Assembly (NCBI GenBank): GCA_964356295.1
Contig: CAYHHE010000030.1
Location: 1 to 28,829 of the forward strand
Source: CAVQGZ01 sp964356295
Lineage (GTDB): Bacteria > Actinomycetota > Actinomycetes > Jiangellales > Jiangellaceae
Reading direction: 5' to 3'
DNA length: 28,829 nucleotides
A program made the translations under genes and the position numbers. The notes under the pieces are model-generated. The model worked only from the letters and a program-made list of their open reading frames with translations. It was not told the origin of the DNA and ran no database searches. Below, piece by piece: positions 1-7,802 of this stretch. Positions within the stretch are counted from its first letter, which is position 1; every line of letters begins with the position of its first letter.

Positions 1-86
1 TGCCTAGCCCCGGCCGGCAGCTCCTGCGCCACCCTGATCGCCAGGTCCCCCGGCCTCGCGCCTCGGCGGTCGGAGGCGAAGCCTCG
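1..86. other. Upstream fragment before hisD, no gene supported
   Basis: The first 86 bases hold no feature I can support. One minus-strand frame is open to the window edge with GC-rich third positions, and could be the 5' part of a divergent gene, but it has no start codon I can recognise and is too short to judge. A TAG at 5-7 could equally be the stop of a plus-strand gene that lies outside the window. Confidence 0.3.
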
Positions 87-92
87 TAGACT
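87..92 (+). promoter_or_regulatory. -10 hexamer for hisD, leaderless type
   Basis: TAGACT ends 8 nt before the hisD GTG, which leaves no room for a Shine-Dalgarno site. This matches the actinobacterial pattern of TANNNT just before an RTG start, giving leaderless mRNA. No clear -35 box is visible. Confidence 0.55.
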
Positions 93-100
93 GCTGCACC

Positions 101-1411
101 GTGATCAGGCGAGTGGACCTGCGGCAGGCTGACGTCTCCAGCCCGCGCGAGTACCGCCATCTGGTGCCGCGGGCCGCCATGGATGTCGAGCACGCGCTGG
201 ACGCCGCCCGTGCGATCTGTGCTGCGGTCCACGAGCGGGGTGACGCGGCGCTGCTCGAGCTCGCCGAGCGGTTCGACCGGGTGCGCCCGGCCTCGGTCCG
301 GGTTCCCGGCGACGTTCGGGACGCCGCCCTGCACGATCTGGACCCAACGGTGCGAGCGGCCCTCGAGGTGGCCATCGATCGGGCCCGCCGGGTCCACGCC
401 GACCAGCGACGCCAGGACGTGACTACCACGGTCGTGCCCGGCGGGACGGTCACCGAGCGGTGGGTGCCGGTGCGACGCGTCGGGCTCTATGTGCCGGGCG
501 GGCTGGCCGTCTACCCCAGCAGCGTGGTGATGAACGTCGTCCCGGCGCAGACCGCGGGTGTCCACTCGCTGGCGGTGGCGTCCCCACCGCAGGCCGACAA
601 CGACGGCTGGCCCGACCCGACCATCCTGGCGGTGTGCGCCATGCTCGGGGTGGACGAGGTCTACGCCACCGGAGGCGCCCAGGCGATCGCGATGTTCGCC
701 TACGGGACGCGGTCCTGCGAGGCGGTCGACCTCGTCACCGGTCCCGGCAACATCTGGGTGACTGCGGCCAAGCGGCTGCTGGAGGGGCTGGTCGGCATCG
801 ACTCCGAGGCCGGGCCCACCGAGATCGCCATCCTCGCCGACGACACCGCCGACCCGGTCCACGTCGCCGCCGACCTGATCAGTCAGGCTGAGCACGACCC
901 GCTGGCCGCCAGTGTGCTGGTCACCACCTCGCCGGCCCTGGCCGACGCGGTTGCCGCCGAGCTGCCGGGCCAGGTGGCCGCGACCAAGCACGCCGAGCGC
1001 ATCTCTGCCGCGCTCGGTGGGCAGCAGAGCGCCATCGTGGTGGTGCGCGACCTCGAGCAGGGTCTCGCGATCGTCGACGCCTACGCCGCGGAGCACCTGG
1101 AGATCCAGACCCGTGACGCGGCCGAGGTCGCTGCCCGCGTGCACAACGCCGGGGCGGTATTCGTCGGGCCATGGGCCCCGGTGTCGCTGGGCGACTACGT
1201 GGCCGGCTCCAACCACGTGCTGCCCACCGGTGGGTGCGCGGTGCACTCGTCCGGGCTGTCGGTCCAGACGTTCCTGCGCGGCATCCACGTCGTCACCTAC
1301 GACGAGGACGCCCTGCGGGGCAGCGCGGCACACGTGGTGGCGCTGGCCCACGCCGAAGACCTGCCCGCCCACGCGGCGGCGGTGACCCTGCGCGGCACCC
1401 CCGACTCGTGA
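101..1411 (+). CDS. hisD: Histidinol dehydrogenase HisD
   Basis: HisD catalyses the last two steps of histidine synthesis, L-histidinol to L-histidine through the aldehyde, with two NAD+ and a catalytic zinc, in the cytoplasm. The 436-residue product has the normal family length. The conserved TGPGNIWV block and the following SEAGPTEI segment are present. Zinc-ligand candidates are Q262 and H265 in SQAEHDP, and the catalytic Glu-His pair is E331-H332 in AEHLEI. The C-terminal GSNHVLPTGG motif is intact. The GTG at 101 is chosen because a TAGACT -10 box sits just upstream, no Shine-Dalgarno site is present and the N-terminus MIRRVDLR is family-like. It is the first gene of the his unit and its stop overlaps the hisC start (GTGA). 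Confidence 0.97.
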   Translation: MIRRVDLRQADVSSPREYRHLVPRAAMDVEHALDAARAICAAVHERGDAALLELAERFDRVRPASVRVPGDVRDAALHDLDPTVRAALEVAIDRARRVHADQRRQDVTTTVVPGGTVTERWVPVRRVGLYVPGGLAVYPSSVVMNVVPAQTAGVHSLAVASPPQADNDGWPDPTILAVCAMLGVDEVYATGGAQAIAMFAYGTRSCEAVDLVTGPGNIWVTAAKRLLEGLVGIDSEAGPTEIAILADDTADPVHVAADLISQAEHDPLAASVLVTTSPALADAVAAELPGQVAATKHAERISAALGGQQSAIVVVRDLEQGLAIVDAYAAEHLEIQTRDAAEVAARVHNAGAVFVGPWAPVSLGDYVAGSNHVLPTGGCAVHSSGLSVQTFLRGIHVVTYDEDALRGSAAHVVALAHAEDLPAHAAAVTLRGTPDS

Positions 1412-2532
1412 GCGCCGACCTGCCGGTCCGCCCCGAGCTGCGCGGCGCCGTCCCGTACGGCGCCCCCCAGCTCGACGTCCCGGTGCGGCTGAACACCAAC
1501 GAGAACCCCTACCCGCCGCCGCCGGAGGTGGTGGCCGCCGCCGCGGAGGCGGTGCGCGGCTGCGTCGCCGACCTCAACCGTTACCCGGACCGGGAGGCCT
1601 CGGCGCTGCGCACGGACCTCGCCGCGTACCTGCGCAGCGACAGCGGGGTGGCGTTGGACGCCTCGGCGGTCTGGGCCGCCAACGGGTCCAACGAGGTCAT
1701 GGTGCAGCTGCTCCAGGCGTTCGGCGGGCCGGGCCGCACCGCCATGTCGTTCGCGCCCACCTACTCGATGTACCCGGAGTACGCCCGCGACACCTTCACC
1801 GGATGGGTCACCGGAGCGCGGTCGGCCGACTTCACCCTCACGGCCGCCGACGCCGCAGCACAAGTGCGGGCGGTGCGTCCCGACGTGGTGTTCCTGGCCT
1901 CGCCGAACAACCCCACCGGCACCGCGCTGCCGGGTGAGGTGGTCGACGCGGTGCACGAGGCCACCACGGGGATCGTCGTGGTCGACGAGGCGTACGCGGA
2001 GTTCCGGCGCGCTGGCACGCCGAGCGCGCTGACGCTGCTGGCCGGGCGTCCCCGGCTCGTGGTCACCCGGACGATGAGCAAGGCCTTCGCGTTCGCCGGC
2101 GCGCGCGTCGGCTACGCGGCCGCCGACCCGGCGCTGGTCGACGTGCTGCGGGTGGTCCGGCTGCCCTACCACCTCTCCTCACTGACCCAGGCAGTCGCGC
2201 GGGTGGCGCTGGCCCACGCCTCGCAGCTGCAGCGTGACGTGGCCCGGCTGCGCCGGTCCCGCGACGACCTGGTGGCATGGCTGCGTGCCCAGGGCTTCGT
2301 CGTCCCGGACAGCGACGCCAACTTCGTCCTCGTCGGGCCGTTCGACGACCGGCACGCGGTGTGGGAAGGCCTGCTGGCCCGCGGGGTGCTGGTTCGTGAG
2401 GTCGGCCCGCCACAATGGCTGCGGGTGACCGTGGGCACCGAGCCGGAGATGGCTGCCTTCCGGGCAGCGCTGTCGCTCGTCGACCCGCCCACCGGCCACG
2501 CACCACGTCCGACCCAGGAGGCGATGACATGA
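1408..2532 (+). CDS. hisC: Histidinol-phosphate aminotransferase HisC
   Basis: HisC is a cytoplasmic PLP enzyme of aminotransferase fold type I. It transfers the amino group of glutamate to imidazole-acetol phosphate, giving L-histidinol phosphate. The 374-residue product shows the N-terminal LNTNENPYPPP motif, SPNNPTGT at 165-172, the PLP-contacting D193 and Y196 in VDEAYAEF, and the Schiff-base lysine K225 in TMSKAFAFAG. The reading frame is open well upstream inside hisD, but the GTG at 1408 overlaps the hisD TGA in a GTGA and gives the expected length, so it is preferred. Its stop overlaps the hisB ATG (ATGA), which suggests translational coupling. Confidence 0.97.
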   Translation: MSADLPVRPELRGAVPYGAPQLDVPVRLNTNENPYPPPPEVVAAAAEAVRGCVADLNRYPDREASALRTDLAAYLRSDSGVALDASAVWAANGSNEVMVQLLQAFGGPGRTAMSFAPTYSMYPEYARDTFTGWVTGARSADFTLTAADAAAQVRAVRPDVVFLASPNNPTGTALPGEVVDAVHEATTGIVVVDEAYAEFRRAGTPSALTLLAGRPRLVVTRTMSKAFAFAGARVGYAAADPALVDVLRVVRLPYHLSSLTQAVARVALAHASQLQRDVARLRRSRDDLVAWLRAQGFVVPDSDANFVLVGPFDDRHAVWEGLLARGVLVREVGPPQWLRVTVGTEPEMAAFRAALSLVDPPTGHAPRPTQEAMT

Positions 2533-3143
2533 CCGGCCGCACCGCGCGCGTCGAGCGGGTGACCAAGGAGTCCCGGGTGCTGGTCGAGCTCGACCTCGAC
2601 GGCACCGGCCGCACGCAGGTCGCCACCGGGGTGGGCTTCTACGACCACATGCTCGCCCAGGTGGGCCGGCACGGGCTGCTCGACCTCGCCGTGAGCACTC
2701 AGGGCGACCTGCACATCGACGCCCACCACAGCGTCGAGGACACCGCCATCGCCCTTGGCCAGGCACTGGCCCAGGCCCTCGGCGACAAGTCCGGCATCCG
2801 CCGCTTCGGGGACGCCCTGGTGCCGCTGGACGAGACCCTGGTCCAGGTGGCCGTCGACCTGGCCGGCCGGCCCTACTGCGTGCACACCGGTGAGCCGGCC
2901 GGGCAGGAGTACGCGCTCATCGGCGCCGGGGGCGGCGTGCCCTACGTCGGATCCCTCACCCGCCACGTGCTGGAGACCCTCGCGCACAACGCCGCGCTCG
3001 CCCTGCACGTCCGCGTGCTGGCCGGACGGGACCCACACCACATCGTCGAAGCCCAGTTCAAGGCCCTGGGACGGGCGCTGCGCGACGCGGTGGCCATCGA
3101 CCCACGCGAGGCCGGGATCCCGTCCACCAAGGGCGCGCTATGA
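2529..3143 (+). CDS. hisB: Imidazoleglycerol-phosphate dehydratase HisB
   Basis: HisB removes water from imidazole glycerol phosphate to give imidazole-acetol phosphate, using bound manganese in a large homo-oligomer. The 204-residue protein is the monofunctional form, without the histidinol-phosphatase domain of the enterobacterial HisB. Characteristic motifs are GFYDHML near residue 38, the metal-binding DAHHSVEDT from D64, ALVPLDET, a second HHIVEAQFKALGRALRDA block and the terminal IPSTKGAL. The ATG at 2529 overlaps the hisC TGA. An alternative ATG at 2524 is in another frame. A 22-nt spacer with a strong palindrome separates it from the next small gene. Confidence 0.97.
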   Translation: MTGRTARVERVTKESRVLVELDLDGTGRTQVATGVGFYDHMLAQVGRHGLLDLAVSTQGDLHIDAHHSVEDTAIALGQALAQALGDKSGIRRFGDALVPLDETLVQVAVDLAGRPYCVHTGEPAGQEYALIGAGGGVPYVGSLTRHVLETLAHNAALALHVRVLAGRDPHHIVEAQFKALGRALRDAVAIDPREAGIPSTKGAL

Positions 3144-3149
3144 GCGCGG

Positions 3150-3165
3150 CAGGTGCAGGCACCTG
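3150..3165. promoter_or_regulatory. Perfect palindrome overlapping a ribosome-binding site
   Basis: CAGGTGC-AG-GCACCTG forms a perfect 7-nt inverted repeat ending directly before the ATG at 3166. The left arm contains AGGTG, the only Shine-Dalgarno candidate for the following small gene. In RNA a 6-bp stem with a CAGG loop could hide that site, or in DNA it could be a dimeric operator. The structure is seen; the role is inference. Confidence 0.4.
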
Positions 3166-3318
3166 ATGGGTCTGCTGCTGCTCGCTCTGGCCGCGTTCCT
3201 GCTCGGCGGGCTGATTGCCTTCCGCCGGCAGGGCAAGCCGATCAGCGTCCAGGTCGTCCTGGGCATCGGCGCAGCCGCGCTGGCCGTCCTCGCGCTACGC
3301 AGCGAGCCGTTCGCGTGA
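3166..3318 (+). CDS. Small two-helix membrane protein between hisB and hisH
   Basis: This 50-residue protein has two hydrophobic stretches, about residues 2-19 and 27-44, separated by a basic turn (RRQGK), so it is probably a small hairpin in the cytoplasmic membrane. It starts with an ATG 22 nt after hisB, and its stop overlaps the hisH GTG (GTGA). That coupling supports real translation. No catalytic motif is visible and I do not recognise a named family. Its place between two soluble enzymes of the pathway suggests co-expression with histidine synthesis, but no function can be given. Its start lies behind a palindrome that may limit translation. Confidence rests on gene packing and the membrane pattern. 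Confidence 0.75.
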   Translation: MGLLLLALAAFLLGGLIAFRRQGKPISVQVVLGIGAAALAVLALRSEPFA

Positions 3319-3953
3319 GCCCGCCCACGGTTGTCGTCCTGGACTACGGCTCGGGTAACGTGCGCTCGGCGGTCCGCGCGATCGAGCGGGCCGGGGCGCA
3401 GGTCACCCTCACCGCCGACCGTGCCGCCGCGAGCGACTGCGACGGCCTCGTGGTGCCTGGCGTGGGAGCGTTCGCCGCCTGCATGGCCGGCCTGACAGCG
3501 GTGCGCGGCCATGAGGTGATCGACCGTCGGCTGGCCGGCGGTCGCCCGGTGCTGGGCATCTGCGTCGGCATGCAGGTGCTGTTCGAGCGTGGCGTCGAGC
3601 ACGGGGTGCAGACCGAGGGTCTCGGGGAGTGGCCCGGCGTGGTGGAGCGGCTGCACACCCGTCCGCTGCCGCACATGGGCTGGAACACCGTCGAGCCACC
3701 GGAGGGAACCGTGCTTCTGGAAGGCCTCTCCGGTCACCTCTTCTACTTCGTGCACTCCTACGGGGTGCGGGAGTGGACCATGCCGAGCGAGCACCCTCTG
3801 CTGCGCCCGCCGCAGATCACCTGGGCCAGCCACGGCGGGGACCGGTTCGTCGCTGCGGTGGAGAACGGTCCGCTGGTGGCCACCCAGTTCCACCCGGAGA
3901 AGTCCGGTGACGCCGGTGCGGCGCTGCTGCGGGGCTGGGTGAGCCGGCTGTGA
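3315..3953 (+). CDS. hisH: Imidazole glycerol phosphate synthase glutaminase subunit HisH
   Basis: HisH is the class I glutamine amidotransferase that feeds ammonia to HisF, which together convert PRFAR to imidazole glycerol phosphate and AICAR. The 212-residue product begins with the typical VVVLDYGSGNVRS. It carries the nucleophile C83 in GICVGMQ and the His-Glu pair H193 and E195 in HPEKSG, so the catalytic triad is complete. The GTG at 3315 overlaps the stop of the small membrane protein gene, and its own stop overlaps the methyltransferase GTG. The HisF partner is encoded 1.6 kb downstream, behind the methyltransferase and hisA. Confidence 0.97.
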   Translation: MSPPTVVVLDYGSGNVRSAVRAIERAGAQVTLTADRAAASDCDGLVVPGVGAFAACMAGLTAVRGHEVIDRRLAGGRPVLGICVGMQVLFERGVEHGVQTEGLGEWPGVVERLHTRPLPHMGWNTVEPPEGTVLLEGLSGHLFYFVHSYGVREWTMPSEHPLLRPPQITWASHGGDRFVAAVENGPLVATQFHPEKSGDAGAALLRGWVSRL

Positions 3954-4735
3954 CCGACCCGCACGTCTGGGACACCCACCGCTACGACCGCGACTTCTCC
4001 TTCGTCGCCGCCTACGGGGAGACCATCCTCGGCTGGCTGGGCCCACAGCGCGGCGAGCGGATCCTCGACCTCGGCTGCGGGACCGGCGAGCTCACCGCAC
4101 GGCTCGTGGCCACCGGCGCTCAGGTCGTCGGGCTGGATGCCGACGCCGGCATGGCCGACGCCTTTCGGGCCCGGCTCCCCGGCGTGCCCATCGTGGTGGC
4201 CGACGCGCAGCAGCCGTGGCCGGCCGCGCCGCCGCTGGACCAGCCGTTCGACGCGGTCTTCAGCAACGCGGCCCTGCACTGGATGCCGCAGGCCCGTTCG
4301 GTCGCGGCACTCATGGCGCAGGCGCTGCGCCCGGGCGGGCGGCTGGCCGCGGAGCTGGGCGGGGTGGGCAACGTCGCCGCCATCCACGCTGCCGCCGAGT
4401 CCGCCGCCGCCGACCTCGGGCTGCCGGCCCCGACGTGGCGCCGCTACTTCCCCAGCCCGGCCGAGTACGCCGACGTGCTGGAGCGGGCGGGCTTCGAGGT
4501 GCGGCAGATGGAGCTGGCCGACCGACCCACCCGGCTGCCCGGGCCGGACGGGCTGGCCGACTGGCTCGACGTGTTCGGCTCCGGTGCGCTGGGCGCGCTC
4601 GAGCCCGACCAGCGCCGGCGGCTGGTCGAGGAGGCCGTGCGCCGCGCCCGTCCGGTGCTGTGGCAGGACGACGCCTGGTGGGCCGACTACCGGCGGCTGC
4701 GGGTGCTCGCCGTCCGCCTGGACCCGTCGACGTAG
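3950..4735 (+). CDS. SAM-dependent methyltransferase, Tam-like
   Basis: This 261-residue class I methyltransferase has motif I at about 38-46 (ILDLGCGTG), the acidic ribose-binding residue in GLDAD near 62-66, and FSNAALHWM at 105-113, a pattern like trans-aconitate 2-methyltransferase and similar small-acid methyltransferases. The C-terminal half holds the substrate lid and is less conserved, so the substrate cannot be read from the sequence. It is coupled to hisH by a GTGA overlap, so it is co-transcribed with the his genes, but no step of histidine synthesis needs a methyltransferase. Its TAG stop is also the first half of the -10 box of hisA. The alternative is a generic methyltransferase with no metabolic link to its neighbours. 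Confidence 0.85.
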   Translation: MTDPHVWDTHRYDRDFSFVAAYGETILGWLGPQRGERILDLGCGTGELTARLVATGAQVVGLDADAGMADAFRARLPGVPIVVADAQQPWPAAPPLDQPFDAVFSNAALHWMPQARSVAALMAQALRPGGRLAAELGGVGNVAAIHAAAESAAADLGLPAPTWRRYFPSPAEYADVLERAGFEVRQMELADRPTRLPGPDGLADWLDVFGSGALGALEPDQRRRLVEEAVRRARPVLWQDDAWWADYRRLRVLAVRLDPST

Positions 4736-4738
4736 GCT
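4733..4738 (+). promoter_or_regulatory. -10 hexamer for hisA/priA, leaderless type
   Basis: TAGGCT ends 8 nt before the GTG at 4747. The first three bases are the stop codon of the methyltransferase gene. The context CGTAGGCT-N8-GTG is almost the same as at 13033 and 20631. Confidence 0.6.
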
Positions 4739-4746
4739 GCGCGCCC

Positions 4747-5478
4747 GTGCCCGGTCTGGTCCTGCTGCCCGCCGTCGACGTCGCCGACGGTCAGGCGGTG
4801 CGCCTGGTTCAAGGCCGGGCCGGCACCCAGACCTCCTACGGCGACCCGCTGTCTGCGGCGCTGGCCTGGCAGCGCGCCGGTGCGGCCTGGATCCACCTGG
4901 TCGACCTCGACGCTGCGTTCGGCCGTGGCACCAACCGCGACCTCATCGCCGACACCGTGCGCCGCCTCGACGTCGCGGTGGAGCTGTCCGGCGGCATCCG
5001 CGACGACGCGTCGCTGGAGGCGGCCCTGGCGACCGGCTGCGAACGGGTGAACCTGGGGACCGCCGCGCTGGAGGATCCCGACTGGACCCGCCGCGTCATC
5101 GCCGAGCACGGCGAGCGCATCGCCGTCGGGCTCGACGTGCGCGGCCGAACCCTGGCAGCACGCGGCTGGACCAGGCAGGGCGGTGACTTGTTCGAGGTTC
5201 TGGCCCGGCTCGACGCCGACGGCTGCGCGCGCTACGTGGTCACCGACGTCACCAAGGACGGCACGCTGCGCGGCCCCAACCTGGACCTGCTGCATCAGGT
5301 GTGCCAGTCCACCGACCGCCCGGTCGTCGCCAGCGGCGGGGTGGCCAGCCTGGACGACCTCCGGGCGCTGCGCGGCATGGTCGGCGCCGGGGTCGAAGGC
5401 GCGATCGTCGGCAAGGCCCTCTACGCCGGTGCCTTCACCCTCGAGCAGGCGCTGGCCGTGGCCGCGGTCGACGACTGA
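4747..5478 (+). CDS. priA: Phosphoribosyl isomerase A, PriA (HisA/TrpF)
   Basis: This (beta-alpha)8-barrel enzyme performs the Amadori isomerisation of ProFAR to PRFAR in histidine synthesis. In actinobacteria without trpF it also isomerises phosphoribosylanthranilate for tryptophan. The 243-residue protein has the base D11 in LPAVDV, the acid D130 in GLDVRGR, the GGIRDD loop, W141 in the ARGWTRQGGDL loop used by PriA for PRA binding, and the phosphate-binding TKDGTLRGPN and SGGV motifs. The W-containing loop favours PriA over a plain HisA, and no trpF is present in this window. GTG 4747 is chosen from the adjacent -10 box and the N-terminus MPGLVLLPAVDV. Confidence 0.93.
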   Translation: MPGLVLLPAVDVADGQAVRLVQGRAGTQTSYGDPLSAALAWQRAGAAWIHLVDLDAAFGRGTNRDLIADTVRRLDVAVELSGGIRDDASLEAALATGCERVNLGTAALEDPDWTRRVIAEHGERIAVGLDVRGRTLAARGWTRQGGDLFEVLARLDADGCARYVVTDVTKDGTLRGPNLDLLHQVCQSTDRPVVASGGVASLDDLRALRGMVGAGVEGAIVGKALYAGAFTLEQALAVAAVDD

Positions 5479-5552
5479 GGCTCACCTCACCTTGCCCGCT
5501 CCCGCTCGAGAGCCGGGCGAGGTCGTCCATGGGGCCCCTCATCCAGGCGCCG

Positions 5553-5558
5553 TACTCT
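5553..5558 (+). promoter_or_regulatory. -10 hexamer for hisF, leaderless type
   Basis: TACTCT ends 6 nt before the GTG at 5565, so transcription would start at or next to the start codon. It lies in the 86-nt space after priA, which also contains a weak imperfect hairpin around 5501-5517. Confidence 0.5.
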
Positions 5559-5564
5559 TGGGGG

Positions 5565-6353
5565 GTGTCTCTGGCCGTGCGGGTCATTCCGTGCCTGGAC
5601 GTCGACGCCGGGCGGGTGGTCAAGGGCGTGAACTTCGTCGACCTGCGCGACGCCGGGGACCCGGTGGAGATGGCTCGCGCCTACGACGCCGAGGGCGCCG
5701 ACGAGCTGGTGTTCCTGGATGTGACGGCCTCCAGCGACAGCCGGCAGACCACCTACGACGTGGTGCGGGCCACCGCTGAGCAGGTCTTCATCCCGCTCAC
5801 CGTCGGTGGGGGTGTGCGAAGCGTCGACGACGTCGACCGGCTGCTGAGGGCCGGGGCGGACAAGGTGGGCGTCAACACCGCGGCCATCGGCCGACCGGAG
5901 CTGGTGGCCGAGATCGCCGACCGGTTCGGCAACCAGGTGCTGGTGCTCTCGGTGGACGCGCGCCGCTGCCAGGGCGAGCCCACCGAGTCCGGGTTCGAGG
6001 TGACCACGCACGGGGGTCGCCGAGGCACCGGCATCGACGCTGTCGCGTGGGCCCGGCGGGCCTGCGACCTGGGCGCGGGCGAGATCCTGCTCAACTCCAT
6101 GGACGCCGACGGCACCAAGGCGGGCTTCGACCTGGCTCTCATCGAGCTGGTCCGGGCTGCCGTGACCGTTCCGGTGATCGCCAGCGGCGGTGCTGGGGCG
6201 CTGGAGCATTTCGCGCCGGCGGTCGATGCCGGTGCCGACGCGGTGCTCGCCGCGAGCGTGTTCCACTTCGGCCAGCTGCGCATCGGCGAGGTCAAGGACG
6301 CGCTGGCCGCCGCCGGTCATCCCGTGCGCCGCACGAGTACGACGCTGGGCTAG
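5565..6353 (+). CDS. hisF: Imidazole glycerol phosphate synthase cyclase subunit HisF
   Basis: HisF is the cyclase barrel that uses HisH-derived ammonia to turn PRFAR into imidazole glycerol phosphate and AICAR. The 262-residue product has the family N-terminus SLAVRVIPCLDV with catalytic D12, and the second catalytic aspartate D131 in LSVDARR. Phosphate-binding GGGVRS and ASGGAG motifs are present, as is the MDADGTK segment. An in-frame ATG at 5530 would add 12 residues, but the GTG at 5565 gives the usual N-terminus and follows a -10 box directly. The next gene is convergent, so hisF ends this stretch of plus-strand his genes; hisI lies 8 kb further on. Confidence 0.96.
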   Translation: MSLAVRVIPCLDVDAGRVVKGVNFVDLRDAGDPVEMARAYDAEGADELVFLDVTASSDSRQTTYDVVRATAEQVFIPLTVGGGVRSVDDVDRLLRAGADKVGVNTAAIGRPELVAEIADRFGNQVLVLSVDARRCQGEPTESGFEVTTHGGRRGTGIDAVAWARRACDLGAGEILLNSMDADGTKAGFDLALIELVRAAVTVPVIASGGAGALEHFAPAVDAGADAVLAASVFHFGQLRIGEVKDALAAAGHPVRRTSTTLG

Positions 6354-6398
6354 GCCTCTCGTGTCGATCCACCGACGACGTCGCACGCCGCGGGGCGA

Positions 6399-7022
6399 TC
6401 AGACCGCCAGCGGGGTCTCGGCGAACCGGGCGACCAGGTCGCTGGGGCCCTCGAGCTCCACGAGGGCATGGTCGGAGCGTCCGAAGGCGTGCATCACCAG
6501 CTCACCGACCGGGCCGGACACGATCACCGCCGGATGACCGGGCTTCATGACCAGCTCGGCCCCGTCTGGTCGGCGCAGCACCACCGGCACCGTGGCGTTG
6601 CGGTAGAACTGCTTGCCGGCGGTGCGCAGCAGGGCCCACAAGGCCCGCTCGTCGGAGGCCGACAGCTCCCGGGGAGCCCAGCCGGGCTGGGCGCGGCGCA
6701 CGTCCTCGTGGTGCACGAAGTACTCGCTGGCGTTCATGCGCGCGTCCACGGCGGGGATCGACGATGGGGACCATCGCGGCGGGGTCCGAACCCGGCCCAC
6801 CAGCCTGGCCCAGTCGCCGCTGGCCATCTCGTGCTGTCGGCGGCCCATCAGCCCGGAAAGCGGCTTGACCACGATCCCGGCCGCCAGCGGGCTGGTCTCC
6901 CGCAGGTGAAGGTGGGCGGCGAGGTCGCGGGTGTCCCACCCCTCGCACAGGGTCGGCGCGTCGGGACCGACCTCGACGAGCAGGTCGCACAGCGCGGCCC
7001 TCTCCCGGGATGCCAGGCTCAT
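6399..7022 (-). CDS. TIGR03085-family DinB/maleylpyruvate-isomerase-like protein
   Basis: The 207-residue protein looks like the actinobacterial TIGR03085 family, related to the DinB-like, mycothiol-dependent maleylpyruvate isomerase fold. Visible features are the N-terminal helix leading to TLCEGWDTRDLAAHLHLRE (H37 and H39 are metal-ligand candidates), YFVHHEDVRRA near 101-111 with a second His cluster, and a C-terminal half ending in a GRSDHALVELEG segment. The His residues could bind a divalent metal. The biochemical role of this family is not established to my knowledge. The gene is convergent with hisF (45-nt gap) and follows gatD at 69 nt, but it has its own -10 box directly before the ATG. 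Confidence 0.8.
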   Translation of the reverse strand: MSLASRERAALCDLLVEVGPDAPTLCEGWDTRDLAAHLHLRETSPLAAGIVVKPLSGLMGRRQHEMASGDWARLVGRVRTPPRWSPSSIPAVDARMNASEYFVHHEDVRRAQPGWAPRELSASDERALWALLRTAGKQFYRNATVPVVLRRPDGAELVMKPGHPAVIVSGPVGELVMHAFGRSDHALVELEGPSDLVARFAETPLAV

Positions 7023-7030
7023 GATGGGTA

Positions 7031-7036
7031 AGGATA
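7031..7036 (-). promoter_or_regulatory. -10 hexamer for the TIGR03085 gene, leaderless type
   Basis: On the minus strand TATCCT ends 8 nt before the ATG at 7022. It is the closest to the TATAAT consensus of the set in this window. Confidence 0.55.
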
Positions 7037-7091
7037 GGCATCCGGGCGCTCCCGCGCCCGTCGAGCCCGGGATGGCCCCTAGCGTCGAGGC

Positions 7092-7802
7092 CTACCGAGG
7101 GCGGGACCGCGCCACGCTGGCGGCGTGGCGCGCCAGCGAGTCGTCCAGCGGCTCGAGGGTGTGCTGCATGCCGGCCACCGCCAGTGAGGCAGCGAGCAGG
7201 TGGTCGGCCAGCACCGGAGCCTTCGCGAGCACCGGTCCGTGCAGGTAGGTGCCGATCACGTTGTCGCGGCGGGCACCCTCGGTGCCGTCGGTGCCGTTGT
7301 TGCCCTGGCCGAGAGCGGTGCGTGCCAGCGGACGGGCTGCGGGCCCGAGGTAGGTCAGCCCGCTGTGGTTCTCGTAGCCGACCAGCGGTCCGAAGTCGCT
7401 CTCGGCGGACACGTTGCCGATCATCCGGGTCGGCCCGGCCTCGGTGTGGACGTCGAGCAGCCCGATGCCGTCGAGCCGGGGAGCCTGCCACGGCTGGAAG
7501 TAGTGGCCGGCCATCTGGTAGCTGCCGCAGATCAGCAGCATCGGGATGCCGTCATCCGCGCGGGCCCGCAGATCCGGTCCCCTTGCCGCGAGGTCGTCGG
7601 TGATCACCGCCTGGCCCGCGTCCTGGCCCCCGCCACCGACGATGACGTGCGTGTCGGTCGGCAACCGGTCGCCGACGCCCACCCGGGTCACCTCGACCGG
7701 GATGCCACGCCACTCCAGGCGGCGGCGCAGCACCGCGACGTTGCCGTTGTCGCCGTAGATGTTCATCTCCGCGGCGTACAGGTGGACGATCCGGATCCTC
7801 AT
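7092..7802 (-). CDS. gatD: Lipid II isoglutaminyl synthase glutaminase subunit GatD
   Basis: GatD is a CobB/CobQ-like class I glutaminase that supplies ammonia to MurT, amidating the alpha-carboxyl of D-glutamate in the lipid II stem peptide at the cytoplasmic face of the membrane. The 236-residue protein starts with the typical MRIRIVHLYAAEMNIYGDNG, has the nucleophile C92 in LLICGSYQ and H188 in TYLHGPVLAKAP. In this family the third triad residue comes from MurT. The ATG at 7802 overlaps the murT stop (ATGA), so the two are translationally coupled and made in equal amounts. Confidence 0.93.
   Translation of the reverse strand: MRIRIVHLYAAEMNIYGDNGNVAVLRRRLEWRGIPVEVTRVGVGDRLPTDTHVIVGGGGQDAGQAVITDDLAARGPDLRARADDGIPMLLICGSYQMAGHYFQPWQAPRLDGIGLLDVHTEAGPTRMIGNVSAESDFGPLVGYENHSGLTYLGPAARPLARTALGQGNNGTDGTEGARRDNVIGTYLHGPVLAKAPVLADHLLAASLAVAGMQHTLEPLDDSLARHAASVARSRPR

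Noticed and set aside
4..453. Minus-strand frame over the start of hisD
   Set aside because: Antisense to hisD with Arg/Ser-rich composition and no homology-like motif; a GC-driven shadow.
5530..5564. In-frame ATG upstream as the hisF start
   Set aside because: It would add 12 residues not typical of HisF, and the -10 box TACTCT lies between it and the GTG.
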